Made by a program: the position numbers and the translations under genes. A stretch of 64,000 nucleotides of DNA. It comes from Bacillota bacterium (GTDB lineage Bacteria; Bacillota; Sulfobacillia; Sulfobacillales; Sulfobacillaceae). Every line of letters begins with the position of its first letter. The first letter of the stretch is position 1. Shown here piece after piece: positions 27,616 through 35,323 of the stretch. The stretch lies in the NCBI GenBank assembly GCA_023511625.1, contig JAIMBD010000003.1, forward strand, positions 1 through 64,000. Reading direction: 5' to 3'. Below the pieces are notes generated by a model. It had not been told where the DNA came from, did not search any database, and worked only from the letters and a program-made list of their open reading frames with translations.

Positions 27616-28065
27616 GTGCGCCGTATAATGGCCCTGGACGTTGGGGATAAATGGATCGGGGTGGCGGTCAGCGACGAGACCCGGCTTGTGAGCCAGCCGG
27701 ACGCCCCCATCGTCAACCGCGGCGAGGACACCGTGCGCGAAATTTTATCCCGGGCCGAGGCGTGGCAGGCGGAGCAGATTGTGGTAGGATTGCCAGTGAG
27801 CCTGAATCACACCATCGGTCCGCAGGCCATCAAGGTGTTGCGCATGGTCGACGCGTTGCGCGAGCGGTTTTGGGGATCGGTTGTCACGTGGGACGAGCGA
27901 TTAACCAGCCGGATGGCGGAGCGCTTGCTGATCGAGCAGGCCGTGCGCCGAAAGCGCCGCAAAGCGCTGGTGGATGGGCTCGCCGCCGCGTTGCTGTTGC
28001 AAAGCTACTTGGATTTCCTCCGACGTCAGGATTCCGACCACCCGAACGACCCGAAAGCGAGGTAA
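27616..28065 (+). CDS. ruvX: Holliday junction resolvase-like RuvX/YqgF
   Basis: A 149-aa RNase H-fold nuclease of the RuvX/YqgF family, implicated in 16S rRNA 5' processing and recombination. Landmarks are MALDVGDKWIGVAVSD (the catalytic first Asp), VVGLPVSLNHTIGPQA, DERLTS and ALVDGLAAALLLQSYLD. The usual K-R before IGVA is K-W here. GTG 27616 gives the normal N-terminus; an ATG four codons later is the alternative. No ribosome-binding site is obvious, so it is probably translated by coupling to ireB, 4 bp away. Confidence 0.9.
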   Translation: MRRIMALDVGDKWIGVAVSDETRLVSQPDAPIVNRGEDTVREILSRAEAWQAEQIVVGLPVSLNHTIGPQAIKVLRMVDALRERFWGSVVTWDERLTSRMAERLLIEQAVRRKRRKALVDGLAAALLLQSYLDFLRRQDSDHPNDPKAR

Positions 28066-28068
28066 AGC

Positions 28069-28380
28069 ATGGCCAACGACAAGGATGTGCAACAACCGAT
28101 TCCCGAAGAAGAGGACGAAGTCATTACCCTGACCGATGAAGAGGGCCGCGACCACGACTTCGTGGTGGTAGATGTCATCGAGGTGGATAATCAGGAGTAC
28201 GCCATTTTGCTCCCGGTGGACGAGACCCAAGACGATGAAGAGGGAGAGGCCGTGATCCTGCGGGTCGAGCAGGACGCGGACGGCGACGACATCTTGGTCG
28301 ACATCGAGTCGGAGGAAGAGTGGGAGCGAGTCGCCCAGGCCTATGAGGACCTCCTCGACGAGGAGGACGGCGAAGCATAG
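28069..28380 (+). CDS. DUF1292 protein, YrzB-like
   Basis: A 103-aa, extremely acidic protein. The core (EVITLTDEEGRDHDFVVVDV, then EYAILLPVDE) matches DUF1292, and the position between ruvX and mltG is that of B. subtilis yrzB. The function of the family is unknown. The start lies 3 bp after ruvX. Confidence 0.85.
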   Translation: MANDKDVQQPIPEEEDEVITLTDEEGRDHDFVVVDVIEVDNQEYAILLPVDETQDDEEGEAVILRVEQDADGDDILVDIESEEEWERVAQAYEDLLDEEDGEA

Positions 28381-28472
28381 TCGGCCAGACGACGCAGCAC
28401 GGGCCGAGACCGGGGCGCGGCGCATGGGGCGGGCCGGGGGGGCGCGGGGTCGCAGCAGTCCTGGCCGCCTTT

Positions 28473-29450
28473 TTGTGTGCCGGATGGGTGGCGTGGGCGA
28501 GCGGACCGGCCCAGCCCGAAAACCATCGCCTAGTCACGGTGGTGGTGCGCCCGGGGGACTCGGCTGCGGTCGTGGGCGAGCGGTTGCGCCAGGCGGGCCT
28601 CATCCGCAGCGCGCTGTGGTTCGCGCTGTGGAGCCGACTATCTGGCGGAGCGCGAGACCTGAAGGCGGGCGTCTATCGGTTCTCGCCCAGCGAATCCCCG
28701 GCGGCGATGTTGCAGGCCATCGTGAAGGGCCAAGTGGCGGTGGTGCGAGTGACCATCCCGGAGGGATGGACCGTGCGCCAAGTGGTGGCGCGCCTGGTCC
28801 AAGCCGGCGTGGGGACACCGGCACAGTACCGGCGCCTTTTGCACACACCGTTTTCTGGCATGCCGGACCCCGCGCCCGGAGTGCGAGACCCCTTTGAAGG
28901 CTATCTCTTTCCGGCCACCTACGCCGTGCCTTGGGGCGCCTCTCCGCGACAGGCGTTGGCGATGATGTGGCAGACGTTTTCCGAGCGCGCCGTGGCGGGG
29001 ATCTGGCAGCGACAGGCGCATCCGGCCTTGAGCCTTCAACAATGGGTGACGTTGGCCTCGTTGGTGCAGGCGGAATCGGACCGCCCCAAGGACGACCCGT
29101 TGGTGGCGGCGGTGTTCTGGAATCGCCTCAAACGTGGGATGCCGCTCCAGTCTGACGCAACGGTGCGCTACGCGTTATCTGGCCAGCCGCCGGCGGGGAG
29201 ATCGGCCTTGGCCGTTGCCTCCCCATATAACACCTACCTTTACCGGGGCCTTCCTCCAGGCCCCATCGACAACCCGGGCCTGGCGGCGTTGGAGGCTGCC
29301 TTGCACCCCGCCCGGGTAGGGTATCTCTACTTTGTGTCGACCCCCGAGGGGCACCTCGTCTTCGCCACCACCTATCAGCAACAACTGGCGCACATCGCCG
29401 CCTTGCGCGCCCCGTCCCCATCTTCGGGGAGGAGTTCGCCTCCCCCGTGA
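28473..29450 (+). CDS. mltG: endolytic transglycosylase MltG, 5' end uncertain
   Basis: The product (about 325 aa from TTG 28473) is the YceG/MltG lytic transglycosylase that trims nascent peptidoglycan strands. It carries the LysM-like segment VVRPGDSAAVVGERLRQAG, the catalytic region VTLASLVQAES with the active Glu, VFWNRLKRGMPLQSDATV, and the C-terminal NTYLYRGLPPGPIDNPG. The TTG start cuts the membrane anchor. The full anchor (GVAAVLAAFLCAGWVAW) is open upstream but has no start codon in frame; ATG 28424 would supply it only if the run of seven G at 28436-28442 were one base shorter. Either a sequence error, slippage or a non-standard start is likely. Confidence 0.85.
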   Translation: MCAGWVAWASGPAQPENHRLVTVVVRPGDSAAVVGERLRQAGLIRSALWFALWSRLSGGARDLKAGVYRFSPSESPAAMLQAIVKGQVAVVRVTIPEGWTVRQVVARLVQAGVGTPAQYRRLLHTPFSGMPDPAPGVRDPFEGYLFPATYAVPWGASPRQALAMMWQTFSERAVAGIWQRQAHPALSLQQWVTLASLVQAESDRPKDDPLVAAVFWNRLKRGMPLQSDATVRYALSGQPPAGRSALAVASPYNTYLYRGLPPGPIDNPGLAALEAALHPARVGYLYFVSTPEGHLVFATTYQQQLAHIAALRAPSPSSGRSSPPP

Positions 29451-29469
29451 CGAATGGGTTGCAAGCGAG

Positions 29470-30297
29470 GTGGCGCGTTTGTGGCAGCTAAGGCAGATGG
29501 CATCCGTGGACCTCGGCCCTTGGTGGCGGATCTGGGCCTGGGTGTGGTGGCTTCCGGCGGTGGGGGAAGCCATCGGGGGGTGGGTTGTCACCGGACGTCT
29601 GGTCGTGGGTGCCTTGCGCGGGGCCAGCGGATGGGCGGGGGCCGTGGCCATGGGCCAGGTGGCGCTGGCTCTCTATAACCGTGCGGCGCGGCGCTGGCGG
29701 CCTTTGACCTGGTTTCAGGAAGGGGCGGCCGTGGCCCACGTCGATACCCGCACCGCGCTCAGTGCCGGGTTTTTCCCGGCGGTGGCGTTTGGCGTCGGTA
29801 CAGGCGGCGCCGTCGGGGCCGGCTGGGGCTACGCCGGCGGCGGTTGGCCGCTGTGGATCGGCGGGGGGGCCTTGGCAGCCGTGGCGGCGTGGGCGGGCAC
29901 TTTGGTGCTGTACAACCGCATCGTGGTGCCGTTTGCCCGTCCCCTCGACTGGGAGGAGGAGGAGCAGGGCGGGTGGCGGCGCATCACCCGCCTCGATCCG
30001 CACCGCGCGCGGCTGACGGGGGCCATGTTGGTCTTCGCGTGGGTGGTGGTGTGGCTTTTGGCGGGAGTGCTCTGGCTCTGGATCCGCCTCGACTTTTTCA
30101 GTCCTGGGCTGCCGCCGGGGTATTTCCGCTTGGGCGTGGCCGTGTTCACCGGCTTTTTGTGGGCGGCCTTGGGCTTTCTCTTGGCGGTGGGTTTGGGCGC
30201 CTGGTGTTATGTCGGGGCCCTGTGGTACAACCGTTGGGCAGCGCGGGGCGGGGGCGTGCGCTGGCGGAGCCGACAGCGGCAGGTGGGGGCCTCGTGA
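29470..30297 (+). CDS. multi-pass membrane protein of unknown function
   Basis: A protein of about 275 aa, Trp-rich, with five or six hydrophobic segments, two of them Gly-rich and one followed by an acidic loop (DWEEEEQGG). Two similar phrases, LYNRAAR and LYNRIVVPFARPLDW, plus WYNRWAARGG near the end, suggest an internal repeat. I do not recognise a family. GTG 29470 and ATG 29497 are both possible starts; neither has a strong ribosome-binding site. Its last bases overlap the mutY start (GTGA). Confidence 0.5.
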   Translation: MARLWQLRQMASVDLGPWWRIWAWVWWLPAVGEAIGGWVVTGRLVVGALRGASGWAGAVAMGQVALALYNRAARRWRPLTWFQEGAAVAHVDTRTALSAGFFPAVAFGVGTGGAVGAGWGYAGGGWPLWIGGGALAAVAAWAGTLVLYNRIVVPFARPLDWEEEEQGGWRRITRLDPHRARLTGAMLVFAWVVVWLLAGVLWLWIRLDFFSPGLPPGYFRLGVAVFTGFLWAALGFLLAVGLGAWCYVGALWYNRWAARGGGVRWRSRQRQVGAS

Positions 30298-31115
30298 AGC
30301 GGCTGCGCCTTCGGGCAACGGTGGATCCGGCCCGGCTTTTACCCTTTCGCGAGGGGATTTTGGACTGGTATCGGCACCACGGCCGCGACCTGCCCTGGCG
30401 TCGCACCCGCGACCCGTACGCTATTCTGGTCTCCGAGATCCTGCTCCACCAGACTCAGGTCCGCACCGTCATTCCCGTCTACGAGCAGTTTCTCCGGCGG
30501 TTTCCCACCGTGGCCGCCTTGGCCGCGGCCTCCTTGGCCGAGGTCAAGGCCTTGACCGACCCTTTGGGGTACAAGGTGCGCGGCCAGTGGCTGCATCAGA
30601 TCGCGCGCTACCTGATGGAGCATCACCGGGGGGAGGTGCCGGGCAGCCTGCCCGAACTCCTGCGCCTGCCGGGAATCGGGCGGTACACGGCAGGCGCCGT
30701 GCTTTCGTTCGGGTTTGGACAGGATGCGCCCATCCTCGACACCAACGTCAACCGGCTCTTGGGGCGCTACTTCGGCGTGGACTGGCGCGACTCGCACGCC
30801 GACACCCGCCACCGGCTGTGGGCCCTGGCCGAAGCGGTCATCCCTCCTGGGCAAGGGCCGACCTTCAACCAGGCCCTGATGGACATGGGGGCCTTGGTCT
30901 GTACGGCCCGCCGCCCGACCTGCCTGCTTTGCCCCGTGCGGGGGGGCTGCCTTACGGGGGGCGAGGTGGCGCGGTCGGCTGAGGCTCCTGCCACCTACGC
31001 CGGCAGGGCCCAGTGGCCCGGCGTGGTGTTCCAAGAGCGCCCGCGGGAAGCCGAGGACGGCGAGCGATCCCCGGCGGATTCCGCGAGATGCTATAATTTA
31101 GAAAGTCCGGCCTAG
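30294..31115 (+). CDS. mutY: MutY-type DNA glycosylase with [4Fe-4S] cluster
   Basis: A 273-aa HhH-GPD glycosylase. Catalytic E48 sits in ILVSEILLHQTQV, the helix-hairpin-helix is LPGIGRYTAG with catalytic D149 in PILDTNV, and the cluster ligands C203-C210-C213-C219 fit CX6CX2CX5C. MutY removes adenine opposite 8-oxoguanine. Two points differ from E. coli MutY: residue 131 is Tyr where E. coli has Ser120, as in actinobacterial MutY and in thymine-DNA glycosylases of the MIG type, and the protein stops soon after the cluster, lacking the 8-oxoG-reading C-terminal domain. Substrate is therefore less certain than family. Confidence 0.85.
   Translation: MKRLRLRATVDPARLLPFREGILDWYRHHGRDLPWRRTRDPYAILVSEILLHQTQVRTVIPVYEQFLRRFPTVAALAAASLAEVKALTDPLGYKVRGQWLHQIARYLMEHHRGEVPGSLPELLRLPGIGRYTAGAVLSFGFGQDAPILDTNVNRLLGRYFGVDWRDSHADTRHRLWALAEAVIPPGQGPTFNQALMDMGALVCTARRPTCLLCPVRGGCLTGGEVARSAEAPATYAGRAQWPGVVFQERPREAEDGERSPADSARCYNLESPA
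31089..31097 (+). promoter_or_regulatory. extended -10 promoter for CDGSH gene
   Basis: TGC plus a perfect TATAAT forms an extended -10 inside the end of mutY. There is no -35 match at 17 bp. Confidence 0.45.
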
Positions 31116-31190
31116 TCATTCCCAGGGCCGGTGCCCGCGAGACGGGCGGCGCACATACGGTTCAACCGCGACGTGAAAGGGGCGATCAGG

Positions 31191-31397
31191 GTGGCGGACA
31201 CGCCGGTGGTCATCAAGGTCCGGGACAACGGACCCTATCTGGTCGAAGGTCCGATAACGATCGAGGACGCAGAGGGGCACCCCTTCACCTTGCCCGAAGG
31301 GCGGGCCGTGGCGCTCTGTCGGTGCGGCATGTCCACCACCAAGCCGTTCTGCAGCGGGGCGCACCGCAACGGGTTCCAAGACCAGAGCCGAGCCTGA
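31191..31397 (+). CDS. CDGSH iron-sulfur domain protein
   Basis: A 68-aa mitoNEET-like protein. The motif CRCGMSTTKPFCSGAH gives the three Cys and one His that bind a redox-active [2Fe-2S] cluster, here with CSGAH in place of CDGSH. The preceding beta strands (VVIKVRDNGPYLVEGPI) are typical of the prokaryotic single-domain form. The GTG at 31191 is preceded by AAAGGGG; an upstream GTG at 31131 is less likely. It probably stores or transfers electrons or clusters in the cytoplasm. A strong terminator follows. Confidence 0.85.
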   Translation: MADTPVVIKVRDNGPYLVEGPITIEDAEGHPFTLPEGRAVALCRCGMSTTKPFCSGAHRNGFQDQSRA

Positions 31398-31420
31398 TCT
31401 CAAACCCGCGCAAGACGGCA

Positions 31421-31466
31421 GCGGGGACGCTCGGGGCCTTTGGCCCGGCGTCCCCGCAAGGTTTTT
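31421..31466 (+). terminator. terminator after CDGSH gene
   Basis: A perfect 10-bp stem GCGGGGACGC/GCGTCCCCGC enclosing a smaller GGGGCC...GGCCC hairpin, followed by AAGGTTTTT. It lies between convergent genes. Confidence 0.8.
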
Positions 31467-31482
31467 GGTGCCGGCCGCCGGA

Positions 31483-33219
31483 TCAGGGGCGTTCGCCGGC
31501 GTGGCTGTCGGTGCGGTTCTCGGTTTCCCAGGCGTAGGCGCGGCCTCTGAGGGCCGAGAGCACCGCCGCCACCAGCGAGATGATGGCGGAGAAGACGAAG
31601 ACGGTATGCAGCGCGGCCATGAAGGGCCGGCTGATGAGGTTGGGGAAAAAGCCGATGCTGGTCAACGCCGCCACGCGGGCGGGGCTTAGGCGGGCCAACA
31701 CGGCCGGTCCCAAAAGCGCCCGCATGGGGTTGTAGCCCAAAAGGGCTGCGAACAGGGAGGCGATGGGAGGCAGGTGCGCGATGCGCGCGGCGTCGGCGGC
31801 CGGTAACCCTGCCTGAGTCAGCCCCTGCATCAAGGCCGAGGGCAGGCCCACGGCTAAGGTCGAGATGAGCAGGGTGAAGAAGAGCCCCATGCTGAGCATC
31901 ATCCCGGCGTTCATGAACGTCGAGCGCATCCCCGAGGCCACGCCGCGGTATCGGGGCGGCACGCTGTTCATGATGGCGGCCGTGTTGGGTGAGGCGAAGA
32001 GCCCTTGGCCGGCGCCGACCAAAAAGAGCCACCAGGCGAAGGTCCAGTAGTGGAAGTGCACCGGCAGGGAGCCGAGCTCGTAGAATCCGAGCGCCGACAA
32101 CGCCATGCCGGCAAAGCCAAACCACCGCGCCCCGTAACGGTCCGAGAGCTTGCCGGAGATGGGGCCCGCCGCTACAAAGCCCGCCATCTGCGGCAAGAGG
32201 TCAATCCCGGCCTTGAGGGGCGTGGCCGCGAAGGGCACGCCGTGCAACGGCAGCCAGATGCCCTGCAGCCAGATCACCAGCATGAACGAGAGGCCGCCGC
32301 GCGCCACCGCCGCAAACATCCCGGCGATGTTGCCGGCCGTAAAGGCCCAGGTTCGGAACAGCCGAAGGTCCATCAACGGGTCGCGCACGCGCCCCTCGAC
32401 CAGCACGAAGGCCAAGAGCAGCGCGATGCCGGCGGCCAACGCCCCAATGACGAAGGGGTTGTGCCAGCCCGTCACATGTCCGCCCCACGGCAAGATGCTG
32501 TAGGTCAGGGCCAAAAGTACCGCCAAGAGACCTAGGCCGAAGGTCAGGTTGCCCACCCAGTCGATTTCCAACGGGGGGCGTGGCCCCGGCATCTCCCGTA
32601 AGGCCACATAAGCCCACACAGTACCGAAGATACCGAAGGGGACGTTGATCAAAAAGACCCACCGCCAGTGGATGGTGGCCAGGATACCGCCGACCACGAG
32701 TCCCACCACCGAGCCGCCTACGGCTGCCAACTGGTTTAACCCTAGGGCGAACCCGCGCTGATTGACCGGAAAGGCGTCGGTCAAGATGGCGCTGGAGTTG
32801 GCGAAGAGAAAGGCGCCGCCCAGCCCCTGGATGAACCGGAAGGCGATGAGTTCTCCCTCGCCCGTCAACCCCTTGCCTGGCGTGAGGGAGAGGAGGATGG
32901 AGCCGACGGTGAAGACGAGAAACCCGAGGTTGTACAGGCGAACCCGGCCCTTGCTGTCGGACAGCCGCCCGAAGGTGACCAGAAACACCGTGGTTGCGAT
33001 GTTAAACCCTAATAACACCCACAGCAAAAGACCGGTCTGCCCTGGCGCCAGGGGATCGACCGCAATCCCGCGGAAGATGGCCGGCAGGGCGATGATGAGA
33101 CTGGTCTGGTTCAACGCCGCCATCAATACCCCAAGGGTGGTGTTGGAGAGGGCGATCCACTTGTAATCGATGCTCCACGGGTGGTGCGGAGCGACCTCCG
33201 TCACGCGTTGGTGCGCCAT
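31483..33219 (-). CDS. MFS drug/metabolite efflux transporter, DHA2 (14-helix) type
   Basis: A 578-aa membrane protein with about fourteen hydrophobic segments, the layout of the EmrB/QacA (DHA2) subfamily. The loop after helix 2 reads VTFGRLSDSKGRVRLYNLG, the MFS signature. The start ATG (33219) has AAGGAGG in front; the open frame extends 60 codons further upstream without meaning. It is a proton-coupled exporter of unknown substrate. It is divergent from sigK, with a short AT-rich control region between them. Confidence 0.8.
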   Translation of the reverse strand: MAHQRVTEVAPHHPWSIDYKWIALSNTTLGVLMAALNQTSLIIALPAIFRGIAVDPLAPGQTGLLLWVLLGFNIATTVFLVTFGRLSDSKGRVRLYNLGFLVFTVGSILLSLTPGKGLTGEGELIAFRFIQGLGGAFLFANSSAILTDAFPVNQRGFALGLNQLAAVGGSVVGLVVGGILATIHWRWVFLINVPFGIFGTVWAYVALREMPGPRPPLEIDWVGNLTFGLGLLAVLLALTYSILPWGGHVTGWHNPFVIGALAAGIALLLAFVLVEGRVRDPLMDLRLFRTWAFTAGNIAGMFAAVARGGLSFMLVIWLQGIWLPLHGVPFAATPLKAGIDLLPQMAGFVAAGPISGKLSDRYGARWFGFAGMALSALGFYELGSLPVHFHYWTFAWWLFLVGAGQGLFASPNTAAIMNSVPPRYRGVASGMRSTFMNAGMMLSMGLFFTLLISTLAVGLPSALMQGLTQAGLPAADAARIAHLPPIASLFAALLGYNPMRALLGPAVLARLSPARVAALTSIGFFPNLISRPFMAALHTVFVFSAIISLVAAVLSALRGRAYAWETENRTDSHAGERP

Positions 33220-33265
33220 ATTCGCCTCCTTGCCGTCACCTGCGGGAAGGGTTGCCACGACAAAA

Positions 33266-33286
33266 GTTGAAGTCAAGTCAATTATA
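33266..33286 (-). promoter_or_regulatory. AT-rich control region of DHA2 transporter gene
   Basis: On the minus strand a perfect TATAAT (33286-33281) is followed by the tandem TTGACTTGACTTCAAC, in which TTGACT is repeated and TTGA/TCAA arms form a short inverted repeat. It could be a -10 with an overlapping operator; no -35 is visible at 17 bp. Confidence 0.3.
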
Positions 33287-33376
33287 CCGCGTTCCACCGG
33301 GTGCGGAGAAACCGTTTGCCTGGCCGCGGCCGCGAACTTTGGCAGCCGGCGCGGGCGATCCCGTAGGCCATGGAGG

Positions 33377-33405
33377 CACCTCAGGCCAGCAGCGGGCATA
33401 AGATA
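33377..33405 (+). promoter_or_regulatory. sigma-K type promoter for sigK
   Basis: CACC (33377-33380), 16 bp, then CATAAGATA (33397-33405). This matches the sigma-K consensus (mACm, 16-17 bp, CATAnnnTA) at every fixed position. The start point would be near 33412, about 55 nt before the sigK ATG, consistent with autoregulation. Confidence 0.6.
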
Positions 33406-33465
33406 GCATTCCCGAAGCTTCGGATGGTGTCAGGCAGGAGCAGTGAGGAAGGGGTCGAGCGCGGC

Positions 33466-34167
33466 ATGAGTTTGGGAATGCTGTTGATCCTCGTGGGGTC
33501 CTTGGTCCAAGGCGCCCTGTGGTTGGTGGGCTATCTCGGGGGCAACGCCTTTCCCCAACCGCTGTCGGCGGAAGAGGAGGCCGAGGCCATCGAGGCCATG
33601 GCTCGGGGTGACAAGGAGGCGCGGCGCCGGTTGATCGAGCACAACCTTAGACTGGTGGCCCACGTGGTGAAGAAGTACGCCAACACCGGCGAAGAGCAGG
33701 ACGATCTCATCAGCATCGGCACTGTGGGGCTGATCAAAGGGCTGGACACCTACGATGCCCAAAAAGGGGTGCGGCTTGCGACCTACTGCGCGCGCTGCAT
33801 CGAAAACGAACTGCTGATGCACCTGCGCAACAAGCGCAAGACCAATCGCGAGGTCAGCCTCTACGACCCGATTGGGGTAGACCGCGAGGGCAACGAGATC
33901 TCGCTCCTCGACGTCCTCGGGACCGAGGCGGAAGCCGTCGCCGATACCGTGGAGACCCAGGTCATCCTGGAAAACGTCAGCCGGTTCGTGCAGGAGCTGT
34001 CGGACAAAGAGCGCATGGTGCTGGATCTGCGCTTTGGACTCAACGGCCAACCCCGGCTGACCCAGCGAGACGTGGCCAAACGGCTCGGCATTTCCCGAAG
34101 CTACGTGTCGCGCATCGAAAAGCGGGCAGTGACGCGCATCTTAAACGACCTCCAGGTCCAGCGCTAA
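33466..34167 (+). CDS. sigK: sporulation sigma factor SigK (pro-sigma-K)
   Basis: A 233-aa sigma-70 family factor for late mother-cell transcription. The first ~22 residues form the hydrophobic pro-sequence (MSLGMLLILVGSLVQGALWL) that in Bacillus tethers the inactive form to the membrane until SpoIVFB cuts it; the mature part starts near YLGGNAFPQPLS. Region 2 (RLVAHVVKKYANTGEEQDDL, then ISIGTVGLIKGLD) and region 4 with the helix-turn-helix RDVAKRLGISRSYVSRIEKR are intact. The gene is continuous, with no skin-like insertion. ATG 33466 follows GAGGAAGGGG and is the start that gives the family N-terminus. Confidence 0.95.
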   Translation: MSLGMLLILVGSLVQGALWLVGYLGGNAFPQPLSAEEEAEAIEAMARGDKEARRRLIEHNLRLVAHVVKKYANTGEEQDDLISIGTVGLIKGLDTYDAQKGVRLATYCARCIENELLMHLRNKRKTNREVSLYDPIGVDREGNEISLLDVLGTEAEAVADTVETQVILENVSRFVQELSDKERMVLDLRFGLNGQPRLTQRDVAKRLGISRSYVSRIEKRAVTRILNDLQVQR

Positions 34168-35323
34168 GGGGCCAGATCCGGTCGGCCGAGCCGTCTCTGG
34201 CCGAAAGCCCCTGAAATCTGAAGACGCGGTCGGCACGGCCGGAGCGGAACCGGGCAATGGGGGTCAAACGCCCGGCGAGGCGGTTGAGGGCAAGGCCGGT
34301 CGTGGATCCCCGACGGCTTCAAGATGGAAGACCGGGGCCCCGTGCCTGCCGGGAAGGCCATCGAGCATGGCGCAGGGACTCGGGCGCGCGAAGGGCCGGG
34401 AAGGCGCGATGGGGCGTCCTCGCGGGGCATCGCGGCAGGTGTTGTGCCTGTGGTCCTGAAGACCGCGGCTCGATGTCGCACGGTGCGTCGCATGCGTCCC
34501 GCCAAAGAATCCGCCCTGGTGTCTTTTTATGCGTCCCGGCGCGCGAACGGACGCCGTCGCCGCCGATTCGGGAGGCCTAGGGTCCTGGCACTGCTCGAAG
34601 TCCACCGGCTTTGGCACTTCCTGAACGGCCGCCGCCACTCCGGCAAGACTGGGCGGCTTCGCCAACGGTGCGGGCGACGGCGGCGGAGGGAACTCCGCTT
34701 GCCCGGCCGGGCCTGCTCGGCCCGCTGGGCGGTGCCCGCGACGGCGATTGGCCCCTGCTCTGCGAGGGGTCGGCGCGATGCCTTTTGGCACGCCCCGTCC
34801 TCCCGCGGCCCCATGGACAGGGACTCGGCCGCCGGAACGTCCTCCACTGGCTTCATAAAACCCTGCCACGCGACCGGATACCGTAAGCTCCGCTGCGGCC
34901 ACAACCCCGGCCGGCCGACCATGGCCATCGCTCCCGCGCATGCCGTTTTAGGGGATCCGACGACCTGAGCCGTGCGGAGAGGTTTCGTATCCCCGTCCCT
35001 CTTCTTTGCCAGGGCGGCGGGGCCTGTCCGGGCCACGGTCGGCGGGGGACTTGCACCTTCTGCAGACGGCGTGCGCTACCGCTTCCCAAGTAAAGAAAAG
35101 GGAGGGCCTCGGCCTCTGCGACCGGTCGCACTGCACACGGTGTGCCATCCAAACTGCAGAAATTAGTACAAAAAGTCCTATGAATCCGGATGGATTCAGA
35201 ATTAGCATACACGAGAGGACCTCTCATGGTTCCGGATTTTGTCCTGCAGAGGTCTCCTCCCCACGTCGCATCTCGGGAAGGGATGGCGGTGCCGGGGATT
35301 TCGGAACAGAGGAGGGATAGGGT
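34168..35323. other. 1.15-kb stretch without a recognisable gene
   Basis: Open frames exist on both strands but none resembles a known protein or carries a credible start. The composition is mixed, with an AT-richer end (35090-35215). Small symmetrical elements are present: GAATCC-GGAT-GGATTC at 35182-35197 and GAGAGG-A-CCTCTC at 35213-35225. These precede the MFS gene at 35324 and may belong to its control region. No repeat shared with the other non-coding stretches was noticed by eye. Confidence 0.5.

Noticed and set aside
27623-27628. TATAAT at the ruvX start
   Set aside because: It lies within the first codons of ruvX (ATA ATG) with no -35 at 16-18 bp, inside a tightly packed operon; best explained by coding sequence.
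34948-35208. Minus-strand frame with a hydrophobic N-terminus
   Set aside because: No ribosome-binding site, no similarity, and the rest of the frame is Arg/Pro-rich as expected of random G+C-rich DNA.
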